A stretch of DNA of 64,000 nucleotides from Burkholderia ubonensis subsp. mesacidophila. Its GTDB lineage: Bacteria; Pseudomonadota; Gammaproteobacteria; Burkholderiales; Burkholderiaceae. The notes under the pieces are model-generated. The model saw only the letters and a list, made by a program, of their open reading frames with translations. It searched no databases and was not told the DNA's origin. Position numbers and translations under genes: made by a program. Below, piece after piece: positions 1 through 8,664 of the stretch (position 1 is its first letter; every line of letters starts with the position of its first letter). Location: the NCBI RefSeq assembly GCF_002097715.1, contig NZ_CP020738.1:2480001-2544000 (forward strand), written 5' to 3'.

Positions 1-83
1 GGTGGCCACTCACACTTCGTCGCCCTTGATGCCCGACGCTGCGTCGATCGCCACGCACACCCGCGTCGAGCGCATCTCCGCGC

Positions 84-1496
84 TCAGGCTTTCAGCACCC
101 CGAAGATCTCGCTCAACATCGACTTCGCGTCGCCGAACAACATGCGGTTGTTGTCCTTGTAGAAGAGCGGGTTGTCCACGCCGGCATAGCCCGAGGCCAT
201 GCTGCGCTTCATCACGATCGAGGTCTTCGCCTTCCAGACTTCCAGCACCGGCATGCCGGCGATCGGGCTCGCCGGGTCGTCCTGCGCCGCCGGGTTCACG
301 ATGTCGTTCGCGCCGATCACCATCGACACGTCGGCCTCGGGGAAGTCGCCGTTGATCTCGTCCATTTCGAGCACGATGTCGTAAGGCACCTTGGCTTCGG
401 CCAGCAGCACGTTCATGTGCCCCGGCATGCGGCCTGCCACTGGGTGAATCGCAAAGCGCACGTCGACGCCCTTTTCGCGCAGCAGCTTCGTGAGTTCGAA
501 GACCGTGTGCTGGGCCTGCGCGACGGCCATCCCGTAGCCGGGCACGATGATCACGCGCTTTGCTTCGCGCAGCAGCTCGGCCGTTTCCGAAGCGCTCACC
601 GCGACCGCCTCGCCGGCCGGCTGCGCACCGCCGCCTGCTGCCGCGGGCGCGCCCGCGCCGGTACCGAAGCCGCCCGCGATCACGCTGATGAAGTTGCGGT
701 TCATCGCGCGGCACATGATGTACGACAGGATCGCGCCCGACGAGCCCACCAGCGCGCCGATCACGATCAGCAGGTCGTTGCCGAGCATGAAGCCCGTGGC
801 CGCCGCCGCCCAGCCCGAGTAGCTGTTGAGCATCGACACCACGACGGGCATGTCGGCGCCGCCGATGGCCATCACCATGTGCACGCCGAACAGCAGCGAG
901 ATCACCGTCATCACGACGAGCGGCGTCATGCCGTCCTGAATGCTTTCCGCATGCAGGAACGTGCGGCCATAGGCGATCACCACCAGCAGCGCGGCCAGGT
1001 TGAGCCAGTGCCGCGCCGGCAGCAGCAGCGGCTTGCCGCCGATCTTGCCCGACAGCTTGCCGAACGCGACGACCGAGCCCGCGAAGGTCACCGCGCCGAT
1101 CAGGATGCCGACGTAGATCTCGACTTCGTGGATGGCCTTCTCGGCGCCGGTGAACTGCACCGACGTATCGATGTAGCTGGCGAAGCCCACCAGGCAGGCC
1201 GCGAGGCCGACCAGGCTGTGCATCAGCGCCACCAGCTCGGGCATCTGCGTCATCTGCACCTTCTTCGCGGCGATGAGGCCGACGGCACCGCCGACGACCA
1301 GCGCAGCGACGACGTACGGAATGCCCTCGGCCGACACGCGCGGACCGAGCACGGTGGCGAGCACGGCGATGAGCATGCCGATCATGCCGAGCAGGTTGCC
1401 GCGCCGCGCGGTCTCGGGATTGGCCAGCCCGCCGAGGCTGAGGATGAAGAGGATGGCCGCGCCGATGTAGGAGACGGTAGTCAGGTTGGAACTCAT
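84..1496 (-). CDS. pntB: NAD(P) transhydrogenase subunit beta
   Basis: Beta subunit of the inner-membrane proton-translocating transhydrogenase, which uses the proton gradient to transfer hydride from NADH to NADP+. The 470-aa product has the family's usual length. Its first ~270 residues are a run of hydrophobic helices, followed by an Ala/Gly-rich linker and a C-terminal NADP-binding domain with the [12 protein letters not shown] signature near residue 318. The C-terminal stretch containing [11 protein letters not shown] is also typical of domain III. It lies 13 bp downstream of pntA on the same strand, so the two are an operon. The call is firm. Confidence 0.97.
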   Translation of the reverse strand: MSSNLTTVSYIGAAILFILSLGGLANPETARRGNLLGMIGMLIAVLATVLGPRVSAEGIPYVVAALVVGGAVGLIAAKKVQMTQMPELVALMHSLVGLAACLVGFASYIDTSVQFTGAEKAIHEVEIYVGILIGAVTFAGSVVAFGKLSGKIGGKPLLLPARHWLNLAALLVVIAYGRTFLHAESIQDGMTPLVVMTVISLLFGVHMVMAIGGADMPVVVSMLNSYSGWAAAATGFMLGNDLLIVIGALVGSSGAILSYIMCRAMNRNFISVIAGGFGTGAGAPAAAGGGAQPAGEAVAVSASETAELLREAKRVIIVPGYGMAVAQAQHTVFELTKLLREKGVDVRFAIHPVAGRMPGHMNVLLAEAKVPYDIVLEMDEINGDFPEADVSMVIGANDIVNPAAQDDPASPIAGMPVLEVWKAKTSIVMKRSMASGYAGVDNPLFYKDNNRMLFGDAKSMLSEIFGVLKA

Positions 1497-1509
1497 TGTT
1501 GTCGCCCCC

Positions 1510-3114
1510 TTATTTGCGGAACATCGCCAGCATGCGCCGCGTCACCGCGAAACCGCCGAACATGTTGACGGCCGTGAGCGTCAGAGCGCCCACCGCTAGG
1601 CCCAGGATCAGCCCCGACGGCCGGTCGCCCGCGCCGCCTGCCAGTTCGCCCAGCGGAGGCGCGACCTGCACCAGCGCACCGATCGCGATGATCGACGAGA
1701 TCGCGTTGGTCACGCTCATCAGCGGCGTGTGCAGCGACGGCGTGACGTTCCAGATCACCATGTAGCCGACGAAGCACGCGAGTACGAACACCGTGAAGTG
1801 CGACAGGAAGCTGGCCGGCGCATACTGGCCGACCAGCAGGAAAGCCAGCGCGCCGATCGCGAACACGATCGCGAGCGCCTTGGCCGACATCGGTTCGCCG
1901 CTGTGGCCGTGGCCTTTCGACTTCGCTGCTGCGGCCGCTGCGGGCACGGCCGCTTGCGGCTTGGGCGCGACGGCCGCCTGCTTGATCGGCGGTGGCGGCC
2001 ACGTGACGTTGCCCTCGTTGATGACGGTGAGGCCGCGGATCGCGTCGTCGTCGAAGTCGACGTTGATCGTGCCGTCCTTGGCCTTGCACAGCTCCTCGAT
2101 CACGCGCAGCAGGTTGTTCGCATACAGCGTGGACGACTGCCTGGCGAGGCGCGACGCGAGATCCGTGTAGCCGACGATGGTCACGCCGTGGCGCACCACC
2201 GCCTCGCCGGGCACCGTGAGTTCGCAGTTGCCACCCTGTTCGGCGGCCATGTCGACGATCACGCTGCCGGGCTTCATCGACTGCACCATCTCGGCCGTGA
2301 TCAGCTTCGGCGCCGGCTTGCCGGGAATCAGCGCGGTGGTGATGATGATGTCGGCGTCCTTGGCCTGCTGCGCGTACATCGCGCGCTGCGCCTGCTGGAA
2401 GCCCTCGCTCATCACCTTGGCGTAGCCGCCGCCGCCCGAGCCTTCTTCCTCGTAGTCGACCTTGACGAACTCGCCGCCCAGCGACTTGACCTGGTCGGCC
2501 ACTTCGGCGCGCGTGTCGTTGGCGCGCACGATCGCGCCGAGATTGGCGGCGGTGCCGATGGCAGCCAGGCCCGCCACGCCGGCCCCGGCGATGAACACCT
2601 TGGCCGGCGGAACCTTGCCGGCAGCGGTGACCTGCCCGTTCAGGAAGCGGCCGAACGCATGCGCGGCCTCGATCACCGCGCGGTAGCCGCTGATGCCGGC
2701 CATCGACGTGAGCGCGTCCATCTTCTGTGCGCGCGACAAGGTGCGCGGCAGCGAATCGATCGCCAGCACCGTGGCCCGCTTGGCGGCCAGCTGCTGCATC
2801 AGCTCGGGGTTCTGCGCCGGCCAGACGAAGCCGATCAGCGTGCCGCCGTCGCGCATCAGCGCCACTTCGTCGCTGCCCGGAGGGCGCACCTTGAACACGA
2901 TGTCGCTGCCGGCCCAGAGTTCGGCGGCCGAAGCCACGACCTCGGCGCCGGCCGCGCGGTAGGCGTCGTCGTCAAAGTTCGCGGCCGCGCCGGCGCCGCT
3001 TTGCACGGCCACCGGGAACCCCAGCTTGATCAGTTTCTCGACCACCTCGGGCACGGTCGCCACGCGCCGTTCCCCAGTGGCTGTCTCCAGAGGAATTCCA
3101 ATCCGTAATGTCAT
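1510..3114 (-). CDS. pntA: NAD(P) transhydrogenase subunit alpha (single-chain PntA)
   Basis: NAD(H)-binding alpha subunit of the transhydrogenase. Residues 1-370 carry the alanine-dehydrogenase/PntA N- and C-terminal folds (start [11 protein letters not shown], Rossmann region [17 protein letters not shown]). An Ala/Lys-rich linker follows, then a membrane part of about 100 residues with three hydrophobic helices. Many beta-proteobacteria split this subunit into PntAA and PntAB. Here both parts are in one frame of 534 aa, close to the length of single-chain PntA. I chose the ATG at 3114 because the family begins at MTLRIG; the frame stays open 10 codons further upstream. First gene of the pntA-pntB operon. 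Confidence 0.95.
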   Translation of the reverse strand: MTLRIGIPLETATGERRVATVPEVVEKLIKLGFPVAVQSGAGAAANFDDDAYRAAGAEVVASAAELWAGSDIVFKVRPPGSDEVALMRDGGTLIGFVWPAQNPELMQQLAAKRATVLAIDSLPRTLSRAQKMDALTSMAGISGYRAVIEAAHAFGRFLNGQVTAAGKVPPAKVFIAGAGVAGLAAIGTAANLGAIVRANDTRAEVADQVKSLGGEFVKVDYEEEGSGGGGYAKVMSEGFQQAQRAMYAQQAKDADIIITTALIPGKPAPKLITAEMVQSMKPGSVIVDMAAEQGGNCELTVPGEAVVRHGVTIVGYTDLASRLARQSSTLYANNLLRVIEELCKAKDGTINVDFDDDAIRGLTVINEGNVTWPPPPIKQAAVAPKPQAAVPAAAAAAKSKGHGHSGEPMSAKALAIVFAIGALAFLLVGQYAPASFLSHFTVFVLACFVGYMVIWNVTPSLHTPLMSVTNAISSIIAIGALVQVAPPLGELAGGAGDRPSGLILGLAVGALTLTAVNMFGGFAVTRRMLAMFRK

Positions 3115-3455
3115 ATTGAGAATTATTCGTAGTGGCCGTCGCAAGGATCTCGGGCCGGCCTGTCAAGCTACCAGATTCAAGTGTGGATTGTGTGGCGGGC
3201 GCTCGGCTGCGGCGCACGAACCGACTCCGCATTGACCATCACGCCGCCGCTCTGCGCCCTCATCATCCTGCCCGCCTCTACCGACATGAAGAAGTCGCCG
3301 CCGCGTTGTCGACGACGACAATCCGGCTCCCTTGCCAAACGGATCGGAGGTGCCAAGCATATCGAGCGTCAGAGTCTTCCTGAAATTTATCTTTTGAATC
3401 GAGCGGCATTCATTTCGTGAATCCCCTGCCGGGATGCGCTTGACCTGCGGCGTGA

Positions 3456-3770
3456 CCGCGATCGGGGCATCGGAGCGCGCGTCACGGCTTCATCGACCGG
3501 ATAGCATCAGCGTTCGCCTGCAAGACGTGGAGCGTCGACGCGTTCGAGACCCTGCTCGCGAACCCCGACGCCCGTGACCTGATGAATCTCGCGTTTCAGT
3601 CGATCCGTGAAAGCTACGTGCGGTTCCAGCAGTTGCTGGCCGACATCCTGCGCGATGCCGCCGGCGCCCGCCAGACCGACGAATCTCCCGACGAACTGGC
3701 GCGCGTGATCGTCTTGTTACCCAAACGAAACGTGTTTCGGGCGAACCGCCCCGCAATCGGTCACGACTGA
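3456..3770 (+). pseudogene. Remnant of a TetR-type regulator (C-terminal domain only)
   Basis: The frame is open from the stop at 3453-3455 and reads through FIDRIASAFA, WSVDAFETLLANPDARDLM and AFQSIRESYVRFQQLLADIL, an amphipathic helical pattern like the ligand-binding half of TetR/AcrR regulators. No helix-turn-helix precedes it, and the first ATG (3582) lies inside the helices, so the DNA-binding half is gone. The end (RNVFRANRPAIGHD) looks like random read-through. The surrounding stretches 3115-3455 and 3774-4106 show no convincing gene. The family assignment rests on general appearance and is tentative. Confidence 0.4.
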
Positions 3771-3799
3771 AACATTTTCAGCCGGCCAGCTTTCATTAC

Positions 3800-3809
3800 G
3801 TAACGTTAC
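3800..3809. promoter_or_regulatory. Perfect 10-bp palindrome upstream of the deacetylase locus
   Basis: GTAACGTTAC lies in the ~330-bp gap before the small secreted protein, inside a short AT-rich patch. It could be an operator, for instance for the regulator whose remnant lies just upstream, but nothing else supports that. The rest of 3774-4106 shows nothing recognisable. Confidence 0.2.
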
Positions 3810-4106
3810 TTCAACGGAATGAAGGGCTTCCGGCCGCTGGCACATAGTTCGCTTTCCAAATCAACCGGATTCGAGCGCACGCATGGCGGCCGTCCCCGCC
3901 CGCATGCGCAATCGATCCGCAGTCGTCCGTTCCCGCTCACTCCCGGCCGGCCGGATCGAAATATCCTGGCCCGTACGGAAGCGTTCCGGTTCGAACGCAC
4001 TGGCGTTCGCGGCAACGGCCCGGCCCGACATGCCGGACCGTTCGCGCCGCCCACCTGATCATTTCTGAAACGCGCCGCATCACACCGGCGGCGTCGGGAG
4101 GACACC

Positions 4107-4361
4107 ATGCAAACCCTTGGACCGAAACGGTCGTCACGCTGGCCGGGCGTCGTGCTCTGCGGCGTTTTCTCGGCGCTGGTCGCGGCAGCCGCGATCGCGC
4201 CGCCGAACGCATACGCGGACGGCAAGCCCCCACCGCACGGTCACGGCCAGCTTCCGTCCGGCAAGGAAGCCTGGGGCAAGCCGGCCTATCCGCCATCGGG
4301 CCCGCATCCGGGCGACACCGTCAACAAGACGACGACGAAAAATCGGACTTCGAACCAATAA
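4107..4361 (+). CDS. Small secreted hypothetical protein
   Basis: 84 aa. A cleavable Sec signal peptide is evident: basic start, hydrophobic core VVLCGVFSALVAAAAIA, and a likely cleavage site after AYA near residue 37. The mature part is about 46 residues, rich in Pro, Gly, His, Lys and Thr, with no globular pattern, so it is probably a short disordered periplasmic or extracellular peptide. A ribosome-binding-like GGGAGGAC sits just upstream of the ATG. It lies 73 bp before the large secreted deacetylase on the same strand, so co-expression is likely. I do not recognise a family. Confidence 0.7.
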   Translation: MQTLGPKRSSRWPGVVLCGVFSALVAAAAIAPPNAYADGKPPPHGHGQLPSGKEAWGKPAYPPSGPHPGDTVNKTTTKNRTSNQ

Positions 4362-4434
4362 CGACAGACGCCACACCTTTCTCGAATGTCGGGGGACTCG
4401 TCCGAACCTTCGGACACGACGCGTGAGGATTGAC

Positions 4435-6564
4435 ATGAGCGTTTTGCGAACACTATCCCGCCGGTTCGGGCCGCTGGCGCGCTGTGCGGCCGCGACAGGA
4501 CTGCTTGGGGCGGCCGGCGTCTGCCATGCGGTGCCGAGCGATGCCCAGATCGACCTGAAGATCCTGATCGTCGCGAGCCAGCAGGCCGGCAGCTCGCCCG
4601 AACTGACCGCCGCCCAGTCGATCCTCGATCGCGTGGGCATCCCGTACACGGTCTACGCGTACGACACCAACAACCCGACTCTGCCGCCGCTGGAAAACGG
4701 CGACCACGCGCTGTACCAGGGCATCATCCTGCCGATCAGCGACTACCGCTACATGAACCCGTTCGCCGGCGGCGCGCTCGCGCAGACCCTCGCGCGCTAC
4801 CAGTTCAAGTACAACGTGCGGCTCGCGAGCTTCTACACGTGGCCGAGCGACAGCGGCTGCCTGCAGTACGTCAACTACCAGGACACGACCGCGACGCCGC
4901 TGTCGTCGCTGCTGACGTCGACGGGGCAGAGCCTGTTCCCATACATGAACGCGGGCACCTCTTCGGGCAATCCGCTGACGATCGCGAACGCGTGGACGTA
5001 TTTCGCGTCGCCGGCCAGCCCGCTGCCGATCGGCACGACCGTCACGCCGATCGTGCAGGCCACCGGCCCGGGCAACACGACGTACTCGGTCGGCGCCACC
5101 TGTTTGTTCGCGAACACGACGCCGCTCACCGGCGACAGCGCGTCGCGCGAGACGATGTCGCTGATGTTCGACAACAGCCAGTACCTAACGCACTCGATCA
5201 CGCTGTCCTACGGAATCGCGAACTGGCTCACGCGCGGCCTGTTCGTCGGCAGCCGCCACGTGTACGTCGATCCGCAGGTCGACGACAACGGCATTCCCGA
5301 CGAGATCTTCCCGTACGCGCAATCCGAGGCGACCGGCCTGTGGTACGACGCGAGGACCGGCGCCACGACCAGCACGACCCCGCCCGGCCAGTGCCCGCTC
5401 GGTTCGACGAACCCGTTGACCGGCCTCACCGCGTGCGAATACCGGACCACCGGCGCGGACTTCGCCAACGCCGTGACCTGGCAGTCGCTCGTGAACACGA
5501 CAACCCCGAACGCATCCGCGGTCAAGCTCTCGCTGGCGTTCAACGGCGAAGGCTACAGCACGGTGTATGGCGGCCAGGGCCTCTACCCGCCGGGCGGCAT
5601 CGATTCGCTGTCGCTGCAGACGGCCTTGCAGCAGGGCAGTTTCAAATGGATCAGCCACACCTACGACCACGAACTGCTGGATCCGCCGTATACGACGACC
5701 GCCGCGCAAGTCCAGGCCGAGATGCAGAGCAACGTGAAGGTCGCGAACAGGTTCAGGTTCACGAACTTCAGCAAGTGGACGCTCGTGACGCCGGAAATCT
5801 CGGGGCTGTACAACCCGACGACGCTCGGCGCGCTCGTCGCGTTCGGCACGCAGGTGCTCGTATCCGACAGCTCGAAGCCGACGCCGCCCGTCGGCACGGC
5901 CGGCTGCCCGACGAACAACAGCGGCGTGGCCTGGGCGCTGCCGGCGTTCAATGCGGGCAAGTACAACTGCGTGAACCAGGGCATCTTCGAAGTGCCGCGC
6001 TACGCGACCGCGCTGTTCTACAACGTGTCGCAGCCGTCTGAATGGGTCGCCGAATACAACTACTTCTACGGCGCGAACGGGATCGACCCGACCCGCTGGG
6101 GCTATGACCTGACCTACGCGCAGGTGCTCGACAAGGTGTCCGACCAGCTCGTCGTCTACCTGCTCACGTTCGACAACCGGCCGCTGATGTTCCACCAGAC
6201 GAACCTGCGTGCGTACAGCGGCACGAGCACACTGCTGGGCGACCTGCTGAACGCGACGTTCAAGAAGTACGACACGTACTACAAGAACCTGCCGATCCAA
6301 AGTCCGTACCTGTCGACGATCGGTACGCTCGCGAACCAGCGGATGGTGTACGACTCGTCGAGCGTCGCGGCGACGCTCACGCCCGGCAAGTCGATCGTGG
6401 TCAGCGCATCGCGCACCGACGGGAAGTCGGTCGCCGTGCCGGTGACGGGCGTCACGTTCGGCGGGTCGACCGAAACCTATGGCGGGCAGAAGATTTCCAA
6501 CCTCACGCTGCTGCCGGCAACCGCCTATACGACGCAGATCACGCCGGCGCCGGCGTGGCAGTGA
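4435..6564 (+). CDS. Secreted Agd3-like polysaccharide deacetylase
   Basis: 709 aa from the ATG at 4435. The same frame is open further upstream, but the signal peptide (RCAAATGLLGAAGVCHA) fixes this start. After the signal comes a domain beginning LKILIVASQQ that resembles the N-terminal carbohydrate-binding part (CBM87) of the fungal galactosaminogalactan deacetylase Agd3. A deacetylase domain follows: an Asp pair in VDPQVDDNG (D283, D284), a metal-binding HxxxH in SHTYDHE (H408, H412) and the TPEISGLYNP stretch. Family knowledge places such enzymes in carbohydrate esterase family CE18, removing N-acetyl groups from exopolysaccharide. The substrate here is unknown. The same-strand small secreted protein upstream is its only obvious partner. 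Confidence 0.72.
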   Translation: MSVLRTLSRRFGPLARCAAATGLLGAAGVCHAVPSDAQIDLKILIVASQQAGSSPELTAAQSILDRVGIPYTVYAYDTNNPTLPPLENGDHALYQGIILPISDYRYMNPFAGGALAQTLARYQFKYNVRLASFYTWPSDSGCLQYVNYQDTTATPLSSLLTSTGQSLFPYMNAGTSSGNPLTIANAWTYFASPASPLPIGTTVTPIVQATGPGNTTYSVGATCLFANTTPLTGDSASRETMSLMFDNSQYLTHSITLSYGIANWLTRGLFVGSRHVYVDPQVDDNGIPDEIFPYAQSEATGLWYDARTGATTSTTPPGQCPLGSTNPLTGLTACEYRTTGADFANAVTWQSLVNTTTPNASAVKLSLAFNGEGYSTVYGGQGLYPPGGIDSLSLQTALQQGSFKWISHTYDHELLDPPYTTTAAQVQAEMQSNVKVANRFRFTNFSKWTLVTPEISGLYNPTTLGALVAFGTQVLVSDSSKPTPPVGTAGCPTNNSGVAWALPAFNAGKYNCVNQGIFEVPRYATALFYNVSQPSEWVAEYNYFYGANGIDPTRWGYDLTYAQVLDKVSDQLVVYLLTFDNRPLMFHQTNLRAYSGTSTLLGDLLNATFKKYDTYYKNLPIQSPYLSTIGTLANQRMVYDSSSVAATLTPGKSIVVSASRTDGKSVAVPVTGVTFGGSTETYGGQKISNLTLLPATAYTTQITPAPAWQ

Positions 6565-6611
6565 GCGCCGTCCCGGCATGCGCACGACGGCGACACCCGC
6601 CGCGCGACAGG

Positions 6612-6637
6612 CGCCCGCCACCAGGCGGGCGTCTTCC
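6612..6637 (+). terminator. Probable rho-independent terminator after the deacetylase gene
   Basis: CGCCCGCC (6612-6619) pairs with GGCGGGCG (6624-6631) around a 4-nt loop and is followed by TCTTCC. It begins 48 bp after the deacetylase stop. The U-tract is weak. Confidence 0.45.
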
Positions 6638-6645
6638 ATGCCGCG

Positions 6646-6858
6646 TCAAATCGTGCCGTCCACCGTGCCCCCTCCAAGCTTGCGCAGCAACTCCGAGCCG
6701 CGCTGCGTCAACCGGGCGATCCTTGCACCGCTCTCGCGCCGCTCGATCTCGACCAGCGCCTGACGCTGAAGCGTCACGAAATCGAGGCGCTGGACTGCCA
6801 CTTGATACGGGGAACGCTGCACGAGCAGCAACGTGGATAATTCGTGGGGACTGAGCAT
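6646..6858 (-). CDS. Small winged-helix-like hypothetical protein
   Basis: 70 aa from the ATG at 6858, chosen because GGAG lies 7 nt upstream; an in-frame ATG four codons earlier has no such site. The pattern (LSPHELSTLLLVQ, then a helix LDFVTLQRQALVEIE, then ARLTQRGSELLRKL) looks like the recognition helix and wing of a MarR/PadR-type domain. It could be a small transcriptional regulator. No partner is evident. The next 240 bases upstream (6859-7102) hold nothing I can support. Confidence 0.6.
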   Translation of the reverse strand: MLSPHELSTLLLVQRSPYQVAVQRLDFVTLQRQALVEIERRESGARIARLTQRGSELLRKLGGGTVDGTI

Positions 6859-7102
6859 TCGCTTCTCCAATCGACGTGAGTCGCTATCCAGCCGTCCGAA
6901 GCATCCTAGCCGGCAAAAAAAGCCGAACCGCTACCGGCTTGTTTCAACGCGTTACGCCGTTACATTCGCCAAACGGCGCAGCCCCTGTTCATGAGGCCGC
7001 GCCGCCGCGTTGTCATCGATCGTATCAAGTGCGCGACACACGTCGAACGATCACGCGTGCGTGACAGTGAGCATCGTCCAGACGAAGACGCGGAAGATGA
7101 GG

Positions 7103-7571
7103 CTATCCGCGCAGCAGCGGCGTGATGATGCGCTCGTGCCGCTCGGCCGTCCACGATGGATGCGGGTCGTCCCAGCCGTTGTCGACGAGGAGCCCGTTGC
7201 GGTCGATCGTGAAGTTCACCGGGATGCGCCAGACGCGACCATAGGCGCTGGCGTGCGCACTGCCGAGGAGGCCGACCGGAAAACTCCGGCCGGCCGCCAC
7301 TTGCCGGACGTCCGCGAGATTCTCCGGCCCGTCCAGGCTGAAGCCGAGCACGCGCAAGCCTTTGGCCGCATGACGCGCGGCATAGGCGGACAACAGCGGC
7401 AGTTCGGTTCGGCAGGGCTCGCACCAGGCCGCCCAAATGTTCAGGATGACGACGTTTCAGCGCAGGTCTTCGGTGGAGATGCTTGGTCCATCGTGCGTGT
7501 GCAGGACCACTCCGGGCGCGGGACGCGCCGACCGCCAGGCTGCCGGCCGCGCGCAGCCAGTCGCGCCGCAT
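7103..7571 (-). pseudogene. Broken TlpA-like periplasmic thioredoxin
   Basis: The C-terminal part encodes a thioredoxin fold with the active site WCEPC in NIWAAWCEPCRTELPLL, then GLRVLGFSLDG and RIPVNFTIDRNG, as in TlpA/ResA membrane-anchored thiol-disulfide reductases. Two lesions break it. An in-frame TGA (complement of 7457-7459) stands between DLR and NVVILN. Further upstream the signal-peptide frame (ATG at 7571, MRRDWLRAAGSLAVGAS) is out of register with the mature frame (ARPAPGVVLHTHDG). Repaired, it would give about 155 aa, a normal TlpA-like length. The lesions could also be sequencing errors. Confidence 0.7.
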
Positions 7572-7780
7572 CCGGCTGACCGGCTGGTAACAGGCTAATG
7601 GCGCTGCCCGATCTGTGCGCGCAAGCGCAGCAGGACAGCCCCGGCTTCACGGCAGCGCAAGGTCGCTTCGACGCGTGGCTGACCGCTGAAGCGCTCGCCA
7701 TGCTGGCCGCGCTCGTGATCGCGGCGGTGCTCGGGCATATGTCTGCGACGATCCGCTGACGCCGCCCCGGTCGGACGATG

Positions 7781-8005
7781 CTAGCGGCCACGCAGCAAGG
7801 CCGTCAGACAGTATTTCCCGTAAATCAGGCAATGGTCCGGACCGGCTTCCGGGGCCCCGCTGCCGGACGCGACGTCAGCGGCGGCGCTTCCGGCAACGGG
7901 CGTGTGCAAGACGAGGCCCAGGGCCGCCAGCGCGGCAACGAGTGCGAGTGCGCCGGCGACGCACAGTGCGAATGCCTTCTTGTGATGCGGATGCGCGCGA
8001 TTCAT
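7781..8005 (-). CDS. Small single-pass membrane protein
   Basis: 74 aa. A His/Lys-rich start (NRAHPHHKK) is followed by one hydrophobic helix (LCVAGALALVAALAALGLVL), then a short outer tail ending DHCLIYGKYCLTALL with two cysteines. It belongs to a minus-strand run of small envelope genes with the broken TlpA-like thioredoxin downstream. The cysteines might have been a thioredoxin substrate or a metal site, which is speculation. The gap to the thioredoxin remnant (7572-7780) holds no gene I can defend. Confidence 0.55.
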   Translation of the reverse strand: MNRAHPHHKKAFALCVAGALALVAALAALGLVLHTPVAGSAAADVASGSGAPEAGPDHCLIYGKYCLTALLRGR

Positions 8006-8050
8006 CGCAGTGCCCCCGTGAGCGTCTCCCCAGCGAGTCCGGTCCCCCGA

Positions 8051-8266
8051 TTACCGGCTGGCGCCGGATGCGGGCGACGCCGATGCCGTATCGTTCGCCG
8101 AAGCCGAGTCGTCCGAAGCCGCGGCGCTGCCGTCCGATGCGGCGACGGATCCGGATGCCGACGCCGCATTGCCCGGCGTGCTGCCCACGTCATCGTCGTC
8201 GGCATGACTGCACGCTGCGAGTGCCATGACTGCCGTCAGCGCTGCGACGTAAAGAAATTTCTTCAT
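8051..8266 (-). CDS. Small Ser/Ala/Asp-rich lipoprotein
   Basis: 71 aa with a textbook lipoprotein signal: MKKF, hydrophobic core, then lipobox LAAC at residues 16-19. The mature part is a low-complexity repeat of Ala, Ser and Asp (SDGSAAASDDSASANDTAS) without globular character. It is probably anchored to an envelope membrane as a flexible acidic tail. The start is supported by GGA about 9 nt upstream. It is same-strand and close to the neighbouring membrane-protein genes. Function unknown. Confidence 0.65.
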   Translation of the reverse strand: MKKFLYVAALTAVMALAACSHADDDDVGSTPGNAASASGSVAASDGSAAASDDSASANDTASASPASGASR

Positions 8267-8348
8267 GTTTCGATTCCGTTGTTTGCGTGTGAACTGCGTT
8301 TGAAAATTCAGGGGCTGCCGCGCGTCGCGGCGACGTGAGGCGCCGGCG

Positions 8349-8621
8349 TCACGGTACGACTCGCATGGCGCGAATGACGCCGACGAGCAACGACACCCAG
8401 ACGAGCGACGTCAGGAAACACGCCCACATCACCAGCAAGATGCGCTCGATCAGGCTCAACGGCGCACCGCGCAAAGTGCGTCGAACGCGTGCCAGACGAA
8501 CGCGAGTATGTCGCCCCGCCAGTCTCAGCGAGCGTGCCGAAGCGGCTCGAATCCGGCTCAAGATGTCCACCCTTTTGTCGACCTGAACGCACGGCGCGCG
8601 GCAGGCATGGTTGCAACGCAT
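8349..8621 (-). CDS. Small membrane protein, hypothetical
   Basis: 90 aa if begun at 8621. The first half is Arg-rich (RLAGRHTRVRLARVRRTLRG) and the second half is one or two hydrophobic segments (IERILLVMWACFLTSLVWVSLLVGVIRAM). The true start may be internal, such as the GTG at VDILSRIR, since the first 13 residues look unlike coding sequence. It sits between the NRAMP-type transporter and the small lipoprotein on the same strand. No family recognised. Confidence 0.5.
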   Translation of the reverse strand: MRCNHACRAPCVQVDKRVDILSRIRAASARSLRLAGRHTRVRLARVRRTLRGAPLSLIERILLVMWACFLTSLVWVSLLVGVIRAMRVVP

Positions 8622-8664
8622 GCGGGCATGCCGCGCGGCTCGTGCGAGCCGCGCGGCGCCGCGA

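Noticed and set aside
1510..3114. PntA fused from two parts as a novelty
   Set aside because: Single-chain PntA is known in many bacteria, so this is within family variation.
4117..4434. Longer start for the deacetylase
   Set aside because: The extension overlaps the small secreted protein in another frame and is Arg-rich; the signal peptide begins at 4435.
7598..7783. 60-codon plus-strand ORF with a hydrophobic stretch (MALPDLCAQA)
   Set aside because: No ribosome-binding site, in a decayed minus-strand region, and no family resemblance.
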